This document shows positions 55,286 to 64,000 of a stretch of 64,000 bases of DNA, piece after piece. Every line of letters begins with the position of its first letter. The first letter of the stretch is position 1. The stretch comes from Phytoactinopolyspora halotolerans (GTDB lineage Bacteria > Actinomycetota > Actinomycetes > Jiangellales > Jiangellaceae). Both the position numbers and the translations under genes were made by a program. The notes under the pieces were generated by a model. That model ran no database searches and was not told where the DNA came from. It saw only the letters and a program-made list of their open reading frames with translations. The stretch covers positions 248,001 through 312,000 of the forward strand of contig NZ_JAAGOA010000002.1 of the NCBI RefSeq assembly GCF_010550675.1. Direction: 5' to 3'.

Positions 55286-55783
55286 GTGAGTCGTACGGTC
55301 TATCGGGCGCCGATCGCGCTCGGCGTGCGCGGCCTCGGATTCGGCGCGGTCGGTCTGGGGGCGTGCGTCGTCGGAGCCACCCTGATCCGTGCCGCGGACG
55401 TGGACGGCCCCCTCGGGGTGGTCCTGTGGGTGACGCTGGGGATTCTCGCCGCGGTGGCGTTGGTCTTCTTCGGCACCGGGACGGCTCGGGCGGCCGGTCT
55501 GCGCAGTCGCCTCGTCCTCGACGAGGACGGCTTCCTGAATGCGACCGGGCCGGGTGCTGGGGTACGCCGGGTGGCCTGGCGGGACGTCCGCAAGGTGCAG
55601 GCCGACGGTTCCGTGGTCTCGGTGGACGTGGCCGGGAGCCGGCAGAGCCTGATCCGGACGTCGGCGCTCGACGTCGACCCACGAGAGCTCGCCCGCGAGC
55701 TACGGTCGCGGCTGAACCGAAACCGCGGGTACACCCCGTTGGGCTCCGCGCAGGCGGAGCGTGTCGACGGCGTGGGAAGGTGA
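55286..55783 (+). CDS. Membrane protein with PH-like C-terminal domain
   Basis: 165 residues from GTG 55286: two transmembrane helices (about 13-65) followed by a beta-rich domain (LRSRLVLDEDGFLNATGPG...VRRVAWRDVRKV) that resembles bacterial PH domains. No enzymatic motif. Upstream of the aminotransferase gene. Confidence 0.65.
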   Translation: MSRTVYRAPIALGVRGLGFGAVGLGACVVGATLIRAADVDGPLGVVLWVTLGILAAVALVFFGTGTARAAGLRSRLVLDEDGFLNATGPGAGVRRVAWRDVRKVQADGSVVSVDVAGSRQSLIRTSALDVDPRELARELRSRLNRNRGYTPLGSAQAERVDGVGR

Positions 55784-55834
55784 ACACACGCGTGGTGCCC
55801 TGAAGACGCGGGTGCTGAGCTGGAGGTCTGGCGC

Positions 55835-56995
55835 ATGACGGTGTCGCGGCTGAAGGACATCCCCGGAATCGGGGTCGACAAGGTGGGCGATGCCGCCGAC
55901 GCGGTCGGCGATCCGGACTTTCTGCGTCTGGAGAACCTCGATACCGATATCCGCCCACCCGAGGTCGCACTCGCCGTGACCCGAACCGCCATCGACAGCG
56001 ACGATGCCAACAGCTATCTGCCGTTCCAGGGGCACGCGACCCTGCGCGAGGCGGCCGCGGCGCACGTCGGGCGGATCGCTGGACGTACGTACGACCCGGC
56101 CACCGAGTGCGTCTCCGTGGCGGGAGGGCTGAACGGCGTGCTCAACGCGTTACTCGCGATGGTCGAGCCGGGTGACGAGGTCGTCATCTGTGACCCTGCA
56201 TACGCCGGCCTGGTCAACCGGATCCGGCTGGCCGGTGGCATCCCGAGATTTGTGCGATCGATCCCGGCGGCTGACGGTTGGCACACCGACCCCGATGCGT
56301 TAGGCGCGGCCGTAGGTCCCCGGACGGCGGCGGTGCTGTTGATGAGCCCGTCGATGCCGACCGGTGCCGTCCTCTCCGACGCGCATTGGGATGCGCTGGC
56401 CGGTGCTCTGGAGCGCTCGGACGCGTGGGTGATTTACGACGCCGCCATGGAACGGATCCGGTTCGACGAGCGTGGACCGAGTCACCCCGCGCTCCATCCC
56501 GGCCTGGCCGACCGGACGGTGACAGTGGGCTCGGCGTCGAAGGAACTGCGGATGATCGGCTGGCGGGTCGGTTGGGTCGTCGGCCCCGCCAGGATCATGT
56601 CCGACATCGGACTCGTCGGCCTGACCAACGTGGTCTGCCAGGTCGGCATCGCCCAGCAAGCCGTCGCCGCGGCTCTGACCGCCGACGATGCGGATGGCGA
56701 CGTGGCGGAGGCCACAGGGGTCTGGCGACGCCGGCGCGACACGGTCCTCGAGCAGCTCGCAGATTACCCGTGCGTCCGGCCGGACGGCGGATGGTCACTG
56801 CTGGTGGACACGACTCAGCTCGGCCTTGCCCCGGCCGAGGCCTCGGCTCGCCTGTTCGACAGAGCCAAGGTTGCCACCACGCCCATGAACGGGTGGGGAC
56901 CCGGCGGCGAGTCCTATCTGCGCATCGTGTTCGCCAACGAACCCGTGGAACGCCTCGCCGAACTGGGGGCGAGATTCCGTACCGCCTTGGGCTGA
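55835..56995 (+). CDS. PLP-dependent class I/II aminotransferase
   Basis: 386 residues of the fold-type I aspartate aminotransferase family. Characteristic residues: SYLPFQGHATLREAAAAHV (substrate/cofactor arm), PAYAGLVN, YDAAMERI and the PLP Lys in SASKELRMIGWRVGW. GGAGG lies about 8 nt before ATG 55835. The substrate is not predictable. Confidence 0.88.
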   Translation: MTVSRLKDIPGIGVDKVGDAADAVGDPDFLRLENLDTDIRPPEVALAVTRTAIDSDDANSYLPFQGHATLREAAAAHVGRIAGRTYDPATECVSVAGGLNGVLNALLAMVEPGDEVVICDPAYAGLVNRIRLAGGIPRFVRSIPAADGWHTDPDALGAAVGPRTAAVLLMSPSMPTGAVLSDAHWDALAGALERSDAWVIYDAAMERIRFDERGPSHPALHPGLADRTVTVGSASKELRMIGWRVGWVVGPARIMSDIGLVGLTNVVCQVGIAQQAVAAALTADDADGDVAEATGVWRRRRDTVLEQLADYPCVRPDGGWSLLVDTTQLGLAPAEASARLFDRAKVATTPMNGWGPGGESYLRIVFANEPVERLAELGARFRTALG

Positions 56996-56998
56996 CGC

Positions 56999-57026
56999 GA
57001 GGTGAGGGCTGTACGAGCCCCACCTC
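56999..57026. terminator. Hairpin after the aminotransferase gene
   Basis: GAGGTGAGGGCT (56999-57010) pairs with AGCCCCACCTC (57016-57026) with one bulged base and a 5-nt loop, starting 4 nt after the stop codon. Confidence 0.65.
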
Positions 57027-57243
57027 ACGGTGTGACGGGTTCGTCGTCAAACCGGAACGGATCTTCGCAACCGTCTGGCGTTCTGCATGGCCATTCTCCG
57101 CACCACCGTGTGGAGGCAACGCCAAGTAGACCAGCGGATACTCCCACGAGAGGCGGAGCTGAGGCCGAGGCCCTTCCGGGAAAGGCACCGACCGGGCACG
57201 ATCGATATGTGGGTGATCGCCAGGACGTGCCTGGTCGGAGTGG

Positions 57244-57332
57244 CGGAGGCGGCGGGATTTGAACCCGCGAGAGGTTTGACCCTCAACCCGCTTAGCAGGC
57301 GGGCGCCATAGACCGGACTAGGCGACGCCTCC
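57244..57332 (-). tRNA. tRNA-Ser (GCT)
   Basis: 89-nt class II tRNA on the minus strand. Acceptor GGAGGCG/CGCCTCC, discriminator G, anticodon stem CCCGC/GCGGG with loop CTGCTAA giving anticodon GCT, long variable arm, T-arm GCGGGTTCAAATCCCGC. Confidence 0.95.
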
Positions 57333-57399
57333 ACACCTCAGGAAAACCTGCGGCGTGGCAAGGGTACCCGTAGAGCGCATGAGAGAGCAAAGTCGAGGT

Positions 57400-58071
57400 A
57401 TGAACGTCACCCGCGAGCCGTGGCGGGACCGGTCCGAGGCCGGTCGGGAGCTGGGCGAGGCGGTGCGCGCGACCCTGGGCAGGCGTCCCCGGGAGCATGG
57501 TGCACCGCTGGTGCTCGGCCTTCCACGTGGCGGCGTGGTGGTCGCTGCGGAGGTGGCCGCCGCCGTCGGCGGTGACCTGGACGTCCTGGTGGTCCGGAAG
57601 GTGGGTGTGCCGTGGCACCGCGAGCTTGCTCTGGGCGCGGTCACCGCATCGGACGTGCGGGTGTACAACTCCGAGGTCATCCGCCGGACGCATCTCGGCG
57701 AACAGGACACTGAGGCCGCCTTCGCCCGGGCGCGGGCCGAGGCCGCCGAGCACGAGCAGCGGTTCCGCACTGGCCGGCCGGCTCTGTCGAAGGCGGACCG
57801 GCCGGTCGTCGTCGTCGACGACGGCATCGCCACCGGCGCCACCACACTCGCGGCTCTGCAGTTACTGCGGAAGGGCGAATCGCCTCCCGAACACGTCACA
57901 CTGGCGGTACCCATCGCACCGGCCGACACGGTGGCCCGGCTGGAGCCGTATACGGACGACGTCGTCGTGCTGCACACGCCGAGGCATTTCGTGGCGGTCG
58001 GCGAGTGGTTCATCAACTTCACGCAGGTGACCGATGAGGAGGTGCAGGAGTTCATGGCCGGTGACAGATGA
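57400..58071 (+). CDS. Phosphoribosyltransferase-family protein
   Basis: 223 residues. The PRPP loop is VVVVDDGIATGATT (near residue 145), with LVLGLPRGGVVVAAEVA near 45. The family is common next to stress genes in actinobacteria; the base or nucleotide acted on is unknown. ATG 57400 is chosen as the first conserved start. It ends in a conserved FINFTQVTDEEV motif. Confidence 0.85.
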   Translation: MNVTREPWRDRSEAGRELGEAVRATLGRRPREHGAPLVLGLPRGGVVVAAEVAAAVGGDLDVLVVRKVGVPWHRELALGAVTASDVRVYNSEVIRRTHLGEQDTEAAFARARAEAAEHEQRFRTGRPALSKADRPVVVVDDGIATGATTLAALQLLRKGESPPEHVTLAVPIAPADTVARLEPYTDDVVVLHTPRHFVAVGEWFINFTQVTDEEVQEFMAGDR

Positions 58072-58323
58072 GCCGTGAGCGCTGTGAGGTGAGCCGCAGG
58101 TCAGTGGGAGTCGAGCCGCGGGCGTCGAGCGTCGCCGGGCACGTTCCACCGGCTCATGGTGGTGCCGAGCGCCTGCTGTGTTGTTGATTTGTGTCACACC
58201 TGGCAACCTTGTCCCGGCGTCGGACGTCATTACATATGAAGTTTGCTTTGCCGGGGCCTGTCTGAGCGATACACCCCTTAGACTGGCTCGCGGCCGGAAT
58301 GATCGTCCAGGAAAGGTGGAATC

Positions 58324-59979
58324 GTGAGTAGAGCGAGGGGCCCACGCGGGGCTCGCACCGCTCGGCTCGCGACGCGCCGCAAGCAGAAGCAGCAGCGTTA
58401 TGGCCGCTTTCTTGGATTCGCCGCATTGGGCTCGTTGCTGCCCGGAGCCGGCCTGATCGCTGCCGGTAGGCGACGCATCGGGACGTTCCTCTTGGTGGTG
58501 CTCGCGATGGCCGCCGCGCTCGCGCTCGCCGTCGTCATCCTGGTTCCGCAGGGCCGGTTGTTGTCGTACGGCGGGGACCGGCAGATGCTGCTGTTGATCG
58601 GTGCGGGCCTGGTCGCGGCATCGGCGATATGGACCGTCGTCGCGATCACCAGCCACCGATTACTCGAACCCGAAGGGCTGCCTGCCGGTAAGCGCCTGAC
58701 CGGCGCGGTTGTGGTGATCGCCGCGACGTCATTGGTCGTAGCGCCGCTGGCGTTCACGGCGAACACCGCGCTTACGCAACGGGACCTCATCGGAGCGATC
58801 TCCTCCAGCGGTCACAGCCACACCACGCCACATATCGCGAACAAACGTGACCCGTGGGCGGACAAGCCGCGCTTGAACGTTCTGCTGCTGGGCAGCGACG
58901 CGGGCGACGGACGCGACGGCGTCCGGCCCGACACGCAGATCGTGGCCAGCATCGACACCAAGACGGGCGACACGACGACCATCTCCATTCCCCGGAACCT
59001 CCAAGGCTTTCCGTTCCCTGATGAGAGCCCGCTCTCCGACATCTATCCGGATGGATGGCTCCAGCCCGCGGGCGCGGACCCGGGCGAATGGATGATCAAT
59101 GCGGTGTACCGGAACGTGCCCGCCACGCACCCAGACATCTTCGAAGGTGTCGGCAACCCGGGCGCGGACGCCACCAAGTGGGCGGTCGAGGGCGCGCTCG
59201 GCATCGACATCGACTACTTCCTGATGGTCAACCTGGAAGGTTTCGCCTATATCGTCGACGCCCTCGGCGGGATCACGCTCGACGTGCCGCGGGACATTCC
59301 TATCGGGAACAAGGAACTCCCCGGTGGCGGCTGCACGACGCCACGCGGCTACATCGAGGAGGGCGAGGACCAGGAACTGAACGGGCATGAAGCCCTCTGG
59401 TTCGCGCGTTCCCGGTGCGGCGCGGACGACTACGACCGGATGGCCCGTCAGCAGTGCGTGATCGACGCGATCGTCACGGAGGCGAATCCCCGGAAGCTCC
59501 TCACCCAGTACCAGAGCCTGGCGTCGGCCACCACGGAGACCGTGGAGACCGACGTCCCGGATGACCTGTTCCCCGCGCTGATCGAGCTTCTGATGACCGT
59601 CAAGGACGGCACGATGGAGAGCCTCACACTCGACCGGGATTTCTTCGGGGAGATGGGCGCCACCTCCGCCAACCCGGACTACGCGCAGGTCCACGAACGC
59701 ATCGCGGAGATCCTTGAACCGTCGAGCGGCGGAGGCTCCGACGAGGAACCGGACGAGCAAGACACCTCTCGCGCCGATGAATCCGACGAAGCCGACGCAT
59801 CGACGGACCCGACAGACTCGAATCACGCCTCCGGCGCCTCGGATACCGATACCGACGACGCTGCCGATGCGGAGATCGTCACCGTGACCGAGGAAGCCCC
59901 GTCCGACGGAACGGACGACGGCGGGGAAGAGGACGAGCCGGCCGGCGACGAACCCGTGGAGACCGAAACCACGTGCTGA
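58324..59979 (+). CDS. LytR-CpsA-Psr (LCP) family protein
   Basis: 551 residues, membrane-anchored. Unusually, about four N-terminal helices (30-165) replace the common single one. The extracellular LCP domain (about 185-420) contains LNVLLLGSDAGDGRDGVRPDT, TTISIPRNLQGFP, YFLMVNLEGFAYIVDALGG and LWFARSRCGADDYDRMARQQ, the Arg/Asp residues binding polyprenyl pyrophosphate. It transfers polymers such as arabinogalactan or teichoic acid to peptidoglycan. A long Asp/Glu/Thr-rich tail follows. GTG 58324 has AAGGTGG upstream. Confidence 0.9.
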   Translation: MSRARGPRGARTARLATRRKQKQQRYGRFLGFAALGSLLPGAGLIAAGRRRIGTFLLVVLAMAAALALAVVILVPQGRLLSYGGDRQMLLLIGAGLVAASAIWTVVAITSHRLLEPEGLPAGKRLTGAVVVIAATSLVVAPLAFTANTALTQRDLIGAISSSGHSHTTPHIANKRDPWADKPRLNVLLLGSDAGDGRDGVRPDTQIVASIDTKTGDTTTISIPRNLQGFPFPDESPLSDIYPDGWLQPAGADPGEWMINAVYRNVPATHPDIFEGVGNPGADATKWAVEGALGIDIDYFLMVNLEGFAYIVDALGGITLDVPRDIPIGNKELPGGGCTTPRGYIEEGEDQELNGHEALWFARSRCGADDYDRMARQQCVIDAIVTEANPRKLLTQYQSLASATTETVETDVPDDLFPALIELLMTVKDGTMESLTLDRDFFGEMGATSANPDYAQVHERIAEILEPSSGGGSDEEPDEQDTSRADESDEADASTDPTDSNHASGASDTDTDDAADAEIVTVTEEAPSDGTDDGGEEDEPAGDEPVETETTC

Positions 59980-59980
59980 A

Positions 59981-60006
59981 CCGGCCGGCTCTCGTCCGGC
60001 GGCCGG
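59981..60006. terminator. Hairpin between convergent LCP and pckG genes
   Basis: 7-bp stem CCGGCCG/CGGCCGG (59981-59987 with 60000-60006), 12-nt loop, placed between the two stops. Confidence 0.45.
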
Positions 60007-60011
60007 CTTGC

Positions 60012-61850
60012 TCAGGCCATCCCTAGCCGGGCCTTGAGGCCGTCGAGTTCGGCCCAGAGCAGGGTAGGCAGCTTGTCACCGAACTTGGCGAACCACTCTT
60101 CGATCCCGGGCACCTCGTCACGCCATTCGGCCGGATCGACGCGCAGGCACGCCTCCAGCTGTTCCCGGGTGAGCGAGAGCCCGTCGATGTCCATTGACTC
60201 CGGCGTCGGCACATGGCCGATCGGCGTTTCCACGGCGGAGGCGTCACCCTCGAGCCGCTCGACCACCCACTTGAGAACGCGCCCGTTCTCGCCGAAGCCA
60301 GGCCAGATGAAACGCCCCTCGTCATTCCGCCGGAACCAGTTGACGTAGAAGATCTTCGGCAGTTTGGCGTCGTCGGCCTCCTTGCCGAGCGAGATCCAGT
60401 GGTCGAAGTAGTCTCCGCCGTTGTAGCCGATGAACGGCAGCATCGCCATCGGGTCGCGCCGCACGACGCCGACCTTGCCGGCCGCGGCGGCCGTCGTCTC
60501 GGAAGAGAGCGTCGCCCCCATGAAGACGCCGTGCGTCCAGTCTCTGGCCTCGGTCACCAGCGGGATCGTCGTCGCCCGGCGGCCGCCGAACAGGATGGCC
60601 GAGATGGGGACGCCGCGCGGGTCGTCGTACTCCGGCGCGATGATCGGGCATTGTGTGATCGGAGTGCAGAACCGCGAGTTCGGATGCGACGACGGCTCGT
60701 CGGAGTGCGGTGTCCAGTCGCGTCCCTTCCAGTCGGTGAGGTGGGCGGGCGGCTCGTCCGTCATGCCCTCCCACCAGATGTCGCCGTCGTCGGTGAGCGC
60801 GACGTTGGTGAAGACGCTGTTGCCGCGCGCGATGGTGCGCATCGCGTTCGGGTTGGTATCCCATCCGGTGCCGGGGGCGACGCCGAACAGGCCGTACTCG
60901 GGGTTGAGTGCGTAGAGCCGACCGTCGTCGCCGAAGCGCATCCATGCGATGTCGTCGCCGAGTGTCTCCACCTTCCAGCCCGGGATGGTCGGTTCCAGCA
61001 TCGCGAGATTGGTCTTTCCGCAGGCGGACGGGAACGCGGCGGCGATGTAGCGGACGACGCCGGTGGGCGAGGTGAGCTTGAGGATGAGCATGTGCTCGGC
61101 GAGCCAGCCTTCGTCGCGGGCCATGACGCTGGCGATCCGCAGCGAGTAGCACTTCTTGCCGAGCAGCGAGTTGCCGCCGTAGCCGGAGCCGTAGGACCAG
61201 ATCATCCGTTCCTCAGGGAACTGGGTGATGTACTTGGTCTGGTTGCATGGCCACGGGACGTCTTCCTGGCCGGGTTCCAGGGGCGCGCCGACGGAATGCA
61301 GGCAGGGAACGAAGTCGGCGGTACTGCCCATCGCCTCCAAGATCCGGGCCCCCATGCGGGCCATGATCCGCATGGACACGACCACGTAGGGGGAGTCGGT
61401 GAGCTCGACGCCGAACATGGGATTGGACGACTCGACCGGGCCCATGCAGAACGGGATGACGTACATGGTGCGGCCGCGCATGCAGCCGCGGTACAGCTCG
61501 GTCATCTCCGCCTTCATCTCGGCCGGATCGCGCCAGTTGTTGGTGGGACCGGCGTCTGCCTGGTCGACGGAGCAGATGAACGTACGCTCCTCGACGCGCG
61601 CCACATCCGTCGGGTCGGTGCGGGCCCAGAAGGAGTCGGGCTTCTTCTCCGGGTTGAGGCGGACGAGTGTTCCGGCGTCAACGAGCTGATCGGTCAGCGC
61701 GTTCCACTCGGCGTCGGATCCGTCGCACCAATGGACCCGGTCCGGCTGAGTGAGTTCGGCCACCTCTCGGACCCAGGCAAGCAGTCCATGGTGGGAGGTC
61801 GGGGCGTTCTCCAGGTCGTGCGCGACGTGCTGGTCGATGATCGCTGTCAT
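60012..61850 (-). CDS. pckG: Phosphoenolpyruvate carboxykinase (GTP)
   Basis: 612 residues, full length for the GTP class. The P-loop/kinase motif is FPSACGKTN (Cys of the hyperactive loop), with [10 protein letters not shown] and [10 protein letters not shown]. It makes PEP from oxaloacetate and GTP for gluconeogenesis. ATG 61850 has GAGGGTGAG upstream; the longer frame to 61973 lacks a ribosome site. The upstream gap carries two large inverted repeats. Confidence 0.96.
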   Translation of the reverse strand: MTAIIDQHVAHDLENAPTSHHGLLAWVREVAELTQPDRVHWCDGSDAEWNALTDQLVDAGTLVRLNPEKKPDSFWARTDPTDVARVEERTFICSVDQADAGPTNNWRDPAEMKAEMTELYRGCMRGRTMYVIPFCMGPVESSNPMFGVELTDSPYVVVSMRIMARMGARILEAMGSTADFVPCLHSVGAPLEPGQEDVPWPCNQTKYITQFPEERMIWSYGSGYGGNSLLGKKCYSLRIASVMARDEGWLAEHMLILKLTSPTGVVRYIAAAFPSACGKTNLAMLEPTIPGWKVETLGDDIAWMRFGDDGRLYALNPEYGLFGVAPGTGWDTNPNAMRTIARGNSVFTNVALTDDGDIWWEGMTDEPPAHLTDWKGRDWTPHSDEPSSHPNSRFCTPITQCPIIAPEYDDPRGVPISAILFGGRRATTIPLVTEARDWTHGVFMGATLSSETTAAAAGKVGVVRRDPMAMLPFIGYNGGDYFDHWISLGKEADDAKLPKIFYVNWFRRNDEGRFIWPGFGENGRVLKWVVERLEGDASAVETPIGHVPTPESMDIDGLSLTREQLEACLRVDPAEWRDEVPGIEEWFAKFGDKLPTLLWAELDGLKARLGMA

Positions 61851-62051
61851 GGCGGTCGGCTCACCCTCTCGTGCGGCGTCTTCCGGGCCGGAGTCTTGTA
61901 GCGGGTATGCGAACGTCACCCGGACCAGTCCGTTCTGGAGCGGGTCGATGCTCGCTGGAGTTACCCCGACCATAGGTGGCCTATCTCATCTCGTGGGATG
62001 AACAGAGGGGTGAAGAGTTTCACAAGAGGGGCATTAAATCGGCACAAAATG

Positions 62052-62105
62052 GACATTGGTACGTACGTCATCGGACCATGCCCACGCGAGGTCCGTACCA
62101 ATGTC
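62052..62105. repeat. Inverted repeat A upstream of pckG
   Basis: Perfect 12-bp arms GACATTGGTACG (62052-62063) and CGTACCAATGTC (62094-62105), with an internal GACC/GGTC pair inside the 30-nt loop. The DNA here is AT-richer than the genes. It could be a dimeric regulator site or an RNA hairpin. Confidence 0.7.
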
Positions 62106-62117
62106 GCGCTTCTCTGG

Positions 62118-62183
62118 CTTCTTGAGTGCACGTAACGCACGGAGCCGCTCCACGCCGCCCAAGCGTTACGTAAACTCAAGAAG
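62118..62183. repeat. Inverted repeat B upstream of pckG
   Basis: 21-bp arms (62118-62138 and 62163-62183) pairing at 19 of 21 positions, with a 24-nt loop; the left arm begins CTTCTTGAGTGC. It lies 12 nt from inverted repeat A, giving two hairpins side by side. Confidence 0.7.
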
Positions 62184-62328
62184 TCAGCTCGTGTCCGCGC
62201 CGCCTGAGCGGAGAGGATCACGGTGCTGGAAGGCGGTGACCGGCGGCGCACGTGTCGGCGGACGTGCCGATTTCATCTTCCGGGGTGTGGGCCGGTACAC
62301 TCGTTCCTCGGTCCGGCAAACAGGCCGT

Positions 62329-62401
62329 GCGCCCCTAGCTCAACGGATAGAGCATCTGACTACGGATCAGAAGGTTGGGGGTTCGAATCCCTCGGGGCGC
62401 G
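62329..62401 (+). tRNA. tRNA-Arg (ACG)
   Basis: 73-nt tRNA. Acceptor GCGCCCC/GGGGCGC, discriminator G, anticodon stem TCTGA/TCAGA with loop CTACGGA giving anticodon ACG, T-arm GGGGGTTCGAATCCCTC. CCA is encoded at 62402-62404. The anticodon A34 is the target of TadA (45796-46281). Probable integration site of the element that follows. Confidence 0.95.
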
Positions 62402-62406
62402 CCAAA

Positions 62407-62446
62407 ACGAAGTGGCTGGTCAGATTCATCTGGCCAGCCACTTCGT
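62407..62446 (+). terminator. Terminator-like hairpin after tRNA-Arg
   Basis: Arms 62407-62425 and 62428-62446 pair at 18 of 19 positions (stem begins ACGAAGTGGCTGG), directly after the tRNA. It lies between the tRNA and the integrase stop, where the attachment core may also reside. Confidence 0.7.
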
Positions 62447-62474
62447 CGTTGTGCGACCACTTTACGACCATGAT

Positions 62475-63620
62475 TCACTTTGTCGGGCCGAGCACGGCGG
62501 CGGCGCTGGTGGAGGCGACGCCGCGTCCCATGTAGACGTTTTGGGTCATGCTGGGCTCTTCGTGGCCGAGGTGGTCGGCGATCTCGCGAGCGGTGAGTCC
62601 GGCCTGGTCGAGGCGGGTGGCGACGGTCTTGCGGAACGTGTGGGATGTGACCCAGTCGTAGCCTCCGATCCGGTCGAGGGCTTTGCGCAGGGCGCGATCG
62701 GCGTTGGTGGGCAGCCGCACTCCGCCGGTACGGGTCGGGAAGAGTAGGTCGTGCTCGTTGGCGTGCCGGGTGATGCCCGTGCGTCGGCGGCATAGTTCGA
62801 CGATGTGGTCTGGCAGGGCGATGACGCGCCAACCGGCGGCGGTCTTGGGTCGTTCTTCGAGGACTGCGCCGTGGCCCTTCTTGTAGGTGGCTTTGGCGTT
62901 GACTTCGAGGACGCCGGCGTCGAGGTCGACGACGGTGGCGCGCACGCCGAGGGCCTCGCCGATGCGTAGTCCGGTGCCGAGCATGAACTCGGTCAGGTCG
63001 ACGATGTCGTCAGCTGCGGCGAGCTTGTCGGCGCGGAACTTGGCGAGGACCTCGCTCTCTTCGGCGAGGGTGAGGGCTCTGGGGCGCTTCCTCGTCCCGC
63101 GTGGGATCTTCGCCGTGTTGGTGACCGGATTGGCGGGCAGCGCGCCGTGGCGTACGGCCATGCCGAGCAGCAGCGACGTGACAGTCTTGGCGGTTTTCGC
63201 TGCGGCGGGTCCCTGGTTCGTGCGGACGGCTTTGAGGTACCGGTCGACGGTGGGGACGTCGCATTCGCTGATCTGGAGTGCGCCGAGCGCGGGGAGGACG
63301 TGTGTAGTGAGGGTGCGGCGGTAGAGGTCTTTGGTGCCGTCGGACAGGTCGGCGTCGTCGATCTCGGCCAGCCACATGATGGCGAGGTCGCGGACCCGGG
63401 TGGTGGCGGCAATCTGGTCGTGATCGGTGGGGCTGCGCCGGTCGCGCAGGGCTTCCTTCAGGCGTCGCTCCGCAGCCGCTTTCGACGGACCGTACCGGGT
63501 GACCGGCCGTGTCATGCCGTCGTAGTCGCGGAACAGAGCGCGTGCTCGGATGGTGCCGTTGTTCATCCGGGTGAATCCGATGGTCCCCGCCGTGCCGACG
63601 GGGAGGGGCGGTCGGCCCAT
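62475..63620 (-). CDS. Tyrosine recombinase / integrase
   Basis: 381 residues. The catalytic residues are seen in GTGLRIGEALG (Arg), HTFRKTVATRLDQAG (His-x-x-Arg), LGH and QNVYMGRG (Tyr nucleophile). An N-terminal AP2-like/core-binding arm precedes them. ATG 63620 has AGGAG 6 nt upstream. The gene points towards tRNA-Arg and ends 73 nt from it, the usual arrangement of actinobacterial integrative elements. The excisionase and remaining element lie outside. Confidence 0.93.
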   Translation of the reverse strand: MGRPPLPVGTAGTIGFTRMNNGTIRARALFRDYDGMTRPVTRYGPSKAAAERRLKEALRDRRSPTDHDQIAATTRVRDLAIMWLAEIDDADLSDGTKDLYRRTLTTHVLPALGALQISECDVPTVDRYLKAVRTNQGPAAAKTAKTVTSLLLGMAVRHGALPANPVTNTAKIPRGTRKRPRALTLAEESEVLAKFRADKLAAADDIVDLTEFMLGTGLRIGEALGVRATVVDLDAGVLEVNAKATYKKGHGAVLEERPKTAAGWRVIALPDHIVELCRRRTGITRHANEHDLLFPTRTGGVRLPTNADRALRKALDRIGGYDWVTSHTFRKTVATRLDQAGLTAREIADHLGHEEPSMTQNVYMGRGVASTSAAAVLGPTK

Positions 63621-63724
63621 CAGGAACTCCTGATCGGTGTGGTTCTCATGTTGTGAGGGAGCCCTCCGGGCGCGCACACGCCCCCGGAGGGCTCGTAGTT
63701 CGGAACGCCCTCGCGGCGCACAGT

Positions 63725-63967
63725 TCAGCGGTTCATCAGCTGATGGGCGCGTTGGTAGGAGACGCCGAGGATGGTGCCGATGTCGCGGCAGGTCAGGCCG
63801 AGGTCGTTAAGGAGGCGTACGGCTGAGCGGGTCTCATGGTGGGCGGAGCGACGGGCCCAGGCGGCGGTTTCGCGTAGCACGCGGGCGCGGTCGAGGTGTT
63901 CGTGCACGGCGTCTGGGATGACCGGCTGTACGTCCACGGTGACGTCGTCTTCGGGCACGTCGAGCAT
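63725..63967 (-). CDS. Helix-turn-helix DNA-binding protein (possibly truncated by window)
   Basis: 80 residues from ATG 63967. The C-terminal HTH is LNDLGLTCRDIGTILGVSYQRAHQLMNR; the N-terminal part is acidic. The frame stays open to the window edge, so an upstream start is possible. Position immediately upstream of the integrase suggests a regulatory or excision function in the mobile element, as inferred from context only. Confidence 0.65.
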   Translation of the reverse strand: MLDVPEDDVTVDVQPVIPDAVHEHLDRARVLRETAAWARRSAHHETRSAVRLLNDLGLTCRDIGTILGVSYQRAHQLMNR

Positions 63968-64000
63968 GGCGGCCAGGGCGCGGCGCTGAAGCCGTGCGGT

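Noticed and set aside
60213-61901. Plus-strand open frame opposite pckG
   Set aside because: Mirror of the PEP carboxykinase coding frame, with no recognisable motif.

Overview
This 64 kb window is high-GC chromosomal DNA from an actinobacterium. WhiB, LCP, DUF5063 and DUF2510 proteins, an F420-type luciferase-like oxidoreductase, a GTP-type PEP carboxykinase, a three-gene proton-translocating transhydrogenase and the gene order ArsA pair / bifunctional PBP / WhiB all point to Actinomycetota. It looks like a soil or plant-associated genus with many sugar and peptide ABC importers. The genus itself cannot be fixed from the sequence alone. No rRNA, CRISPR array or complete insertion sequence was seen.

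Layout. 1-7.6 kb: end of an ABC-2 exporter, a PAP2 membrane phosphatase, two ArsA-type ATPases, a DUF2510 membrane protein, a PASTA-bearing bifunctional penicillin-binding protein and a WhiB4-like iron-sulfur regulator; this order is conserved in actinobacteria. 7.6-22.4 kb: a catabolic island with an enolase-superfamily enzyme, a creatininase-family amidohydrolase, a degenerate ROK protein, a complete dipeptide-type importer, an IclR regulator with a clear palindromic operator, a serine beta-lactamase-like hydrolase, a sugar importer and a Gfo/Idh/MocA dehydrogenase. 22.9-31.7 kb: housekeeping block with tRNA-Pro, metallophosphoesterase, YqeY, asd-lysC, DUF5063, recR, ybaB, dnaX and the SRP RNA; a TnpB fragment lies between ybaB and dnaX. 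31.8-37.4 kb: tRNA-Ser, LLM oxidoreductase, methyltransferase and a second sugar importer.

37.3-42.8 kb holds the most unusual locus: a xylose/ribose-type importer (binding protein, permease) whose only ATPase is fused to GAF and histidine-kinase domains, with its response regulator between kinase and binding protein. All four genes overlap, so transport ATPase and two-component signalling appear to be one machine.

42.9-50.3 kb: LytR_C protein, K+/H+ or Na+/H+ antiporter, tRNA-Ser, tadA, upp and pntAA-pntAB-pntB. 50.4-54.9 kb: a second tightly coupled and unfamiliar operon, with a possible 38-residue peptide, a DoxX-like and another membrane protein, an acyl-CoA-dehydrogenase-like flavoenzyme, a PhnD-like binding protein without a signal peptide, and a radical SAM protein with a TusA-like N-terminus. 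55-62 kb: small proteins, aminotransferase, tRNA-Ser, phosphoribosyltransferase, LCP ligase and PEP carboxykinase, then two large inverted repeats. 62.3-64 kb: tRNA-Arg followed by a tyrosine integrase and a helix-turn-helix protein facing it, the edge of an integrated element that continues beyond the window.
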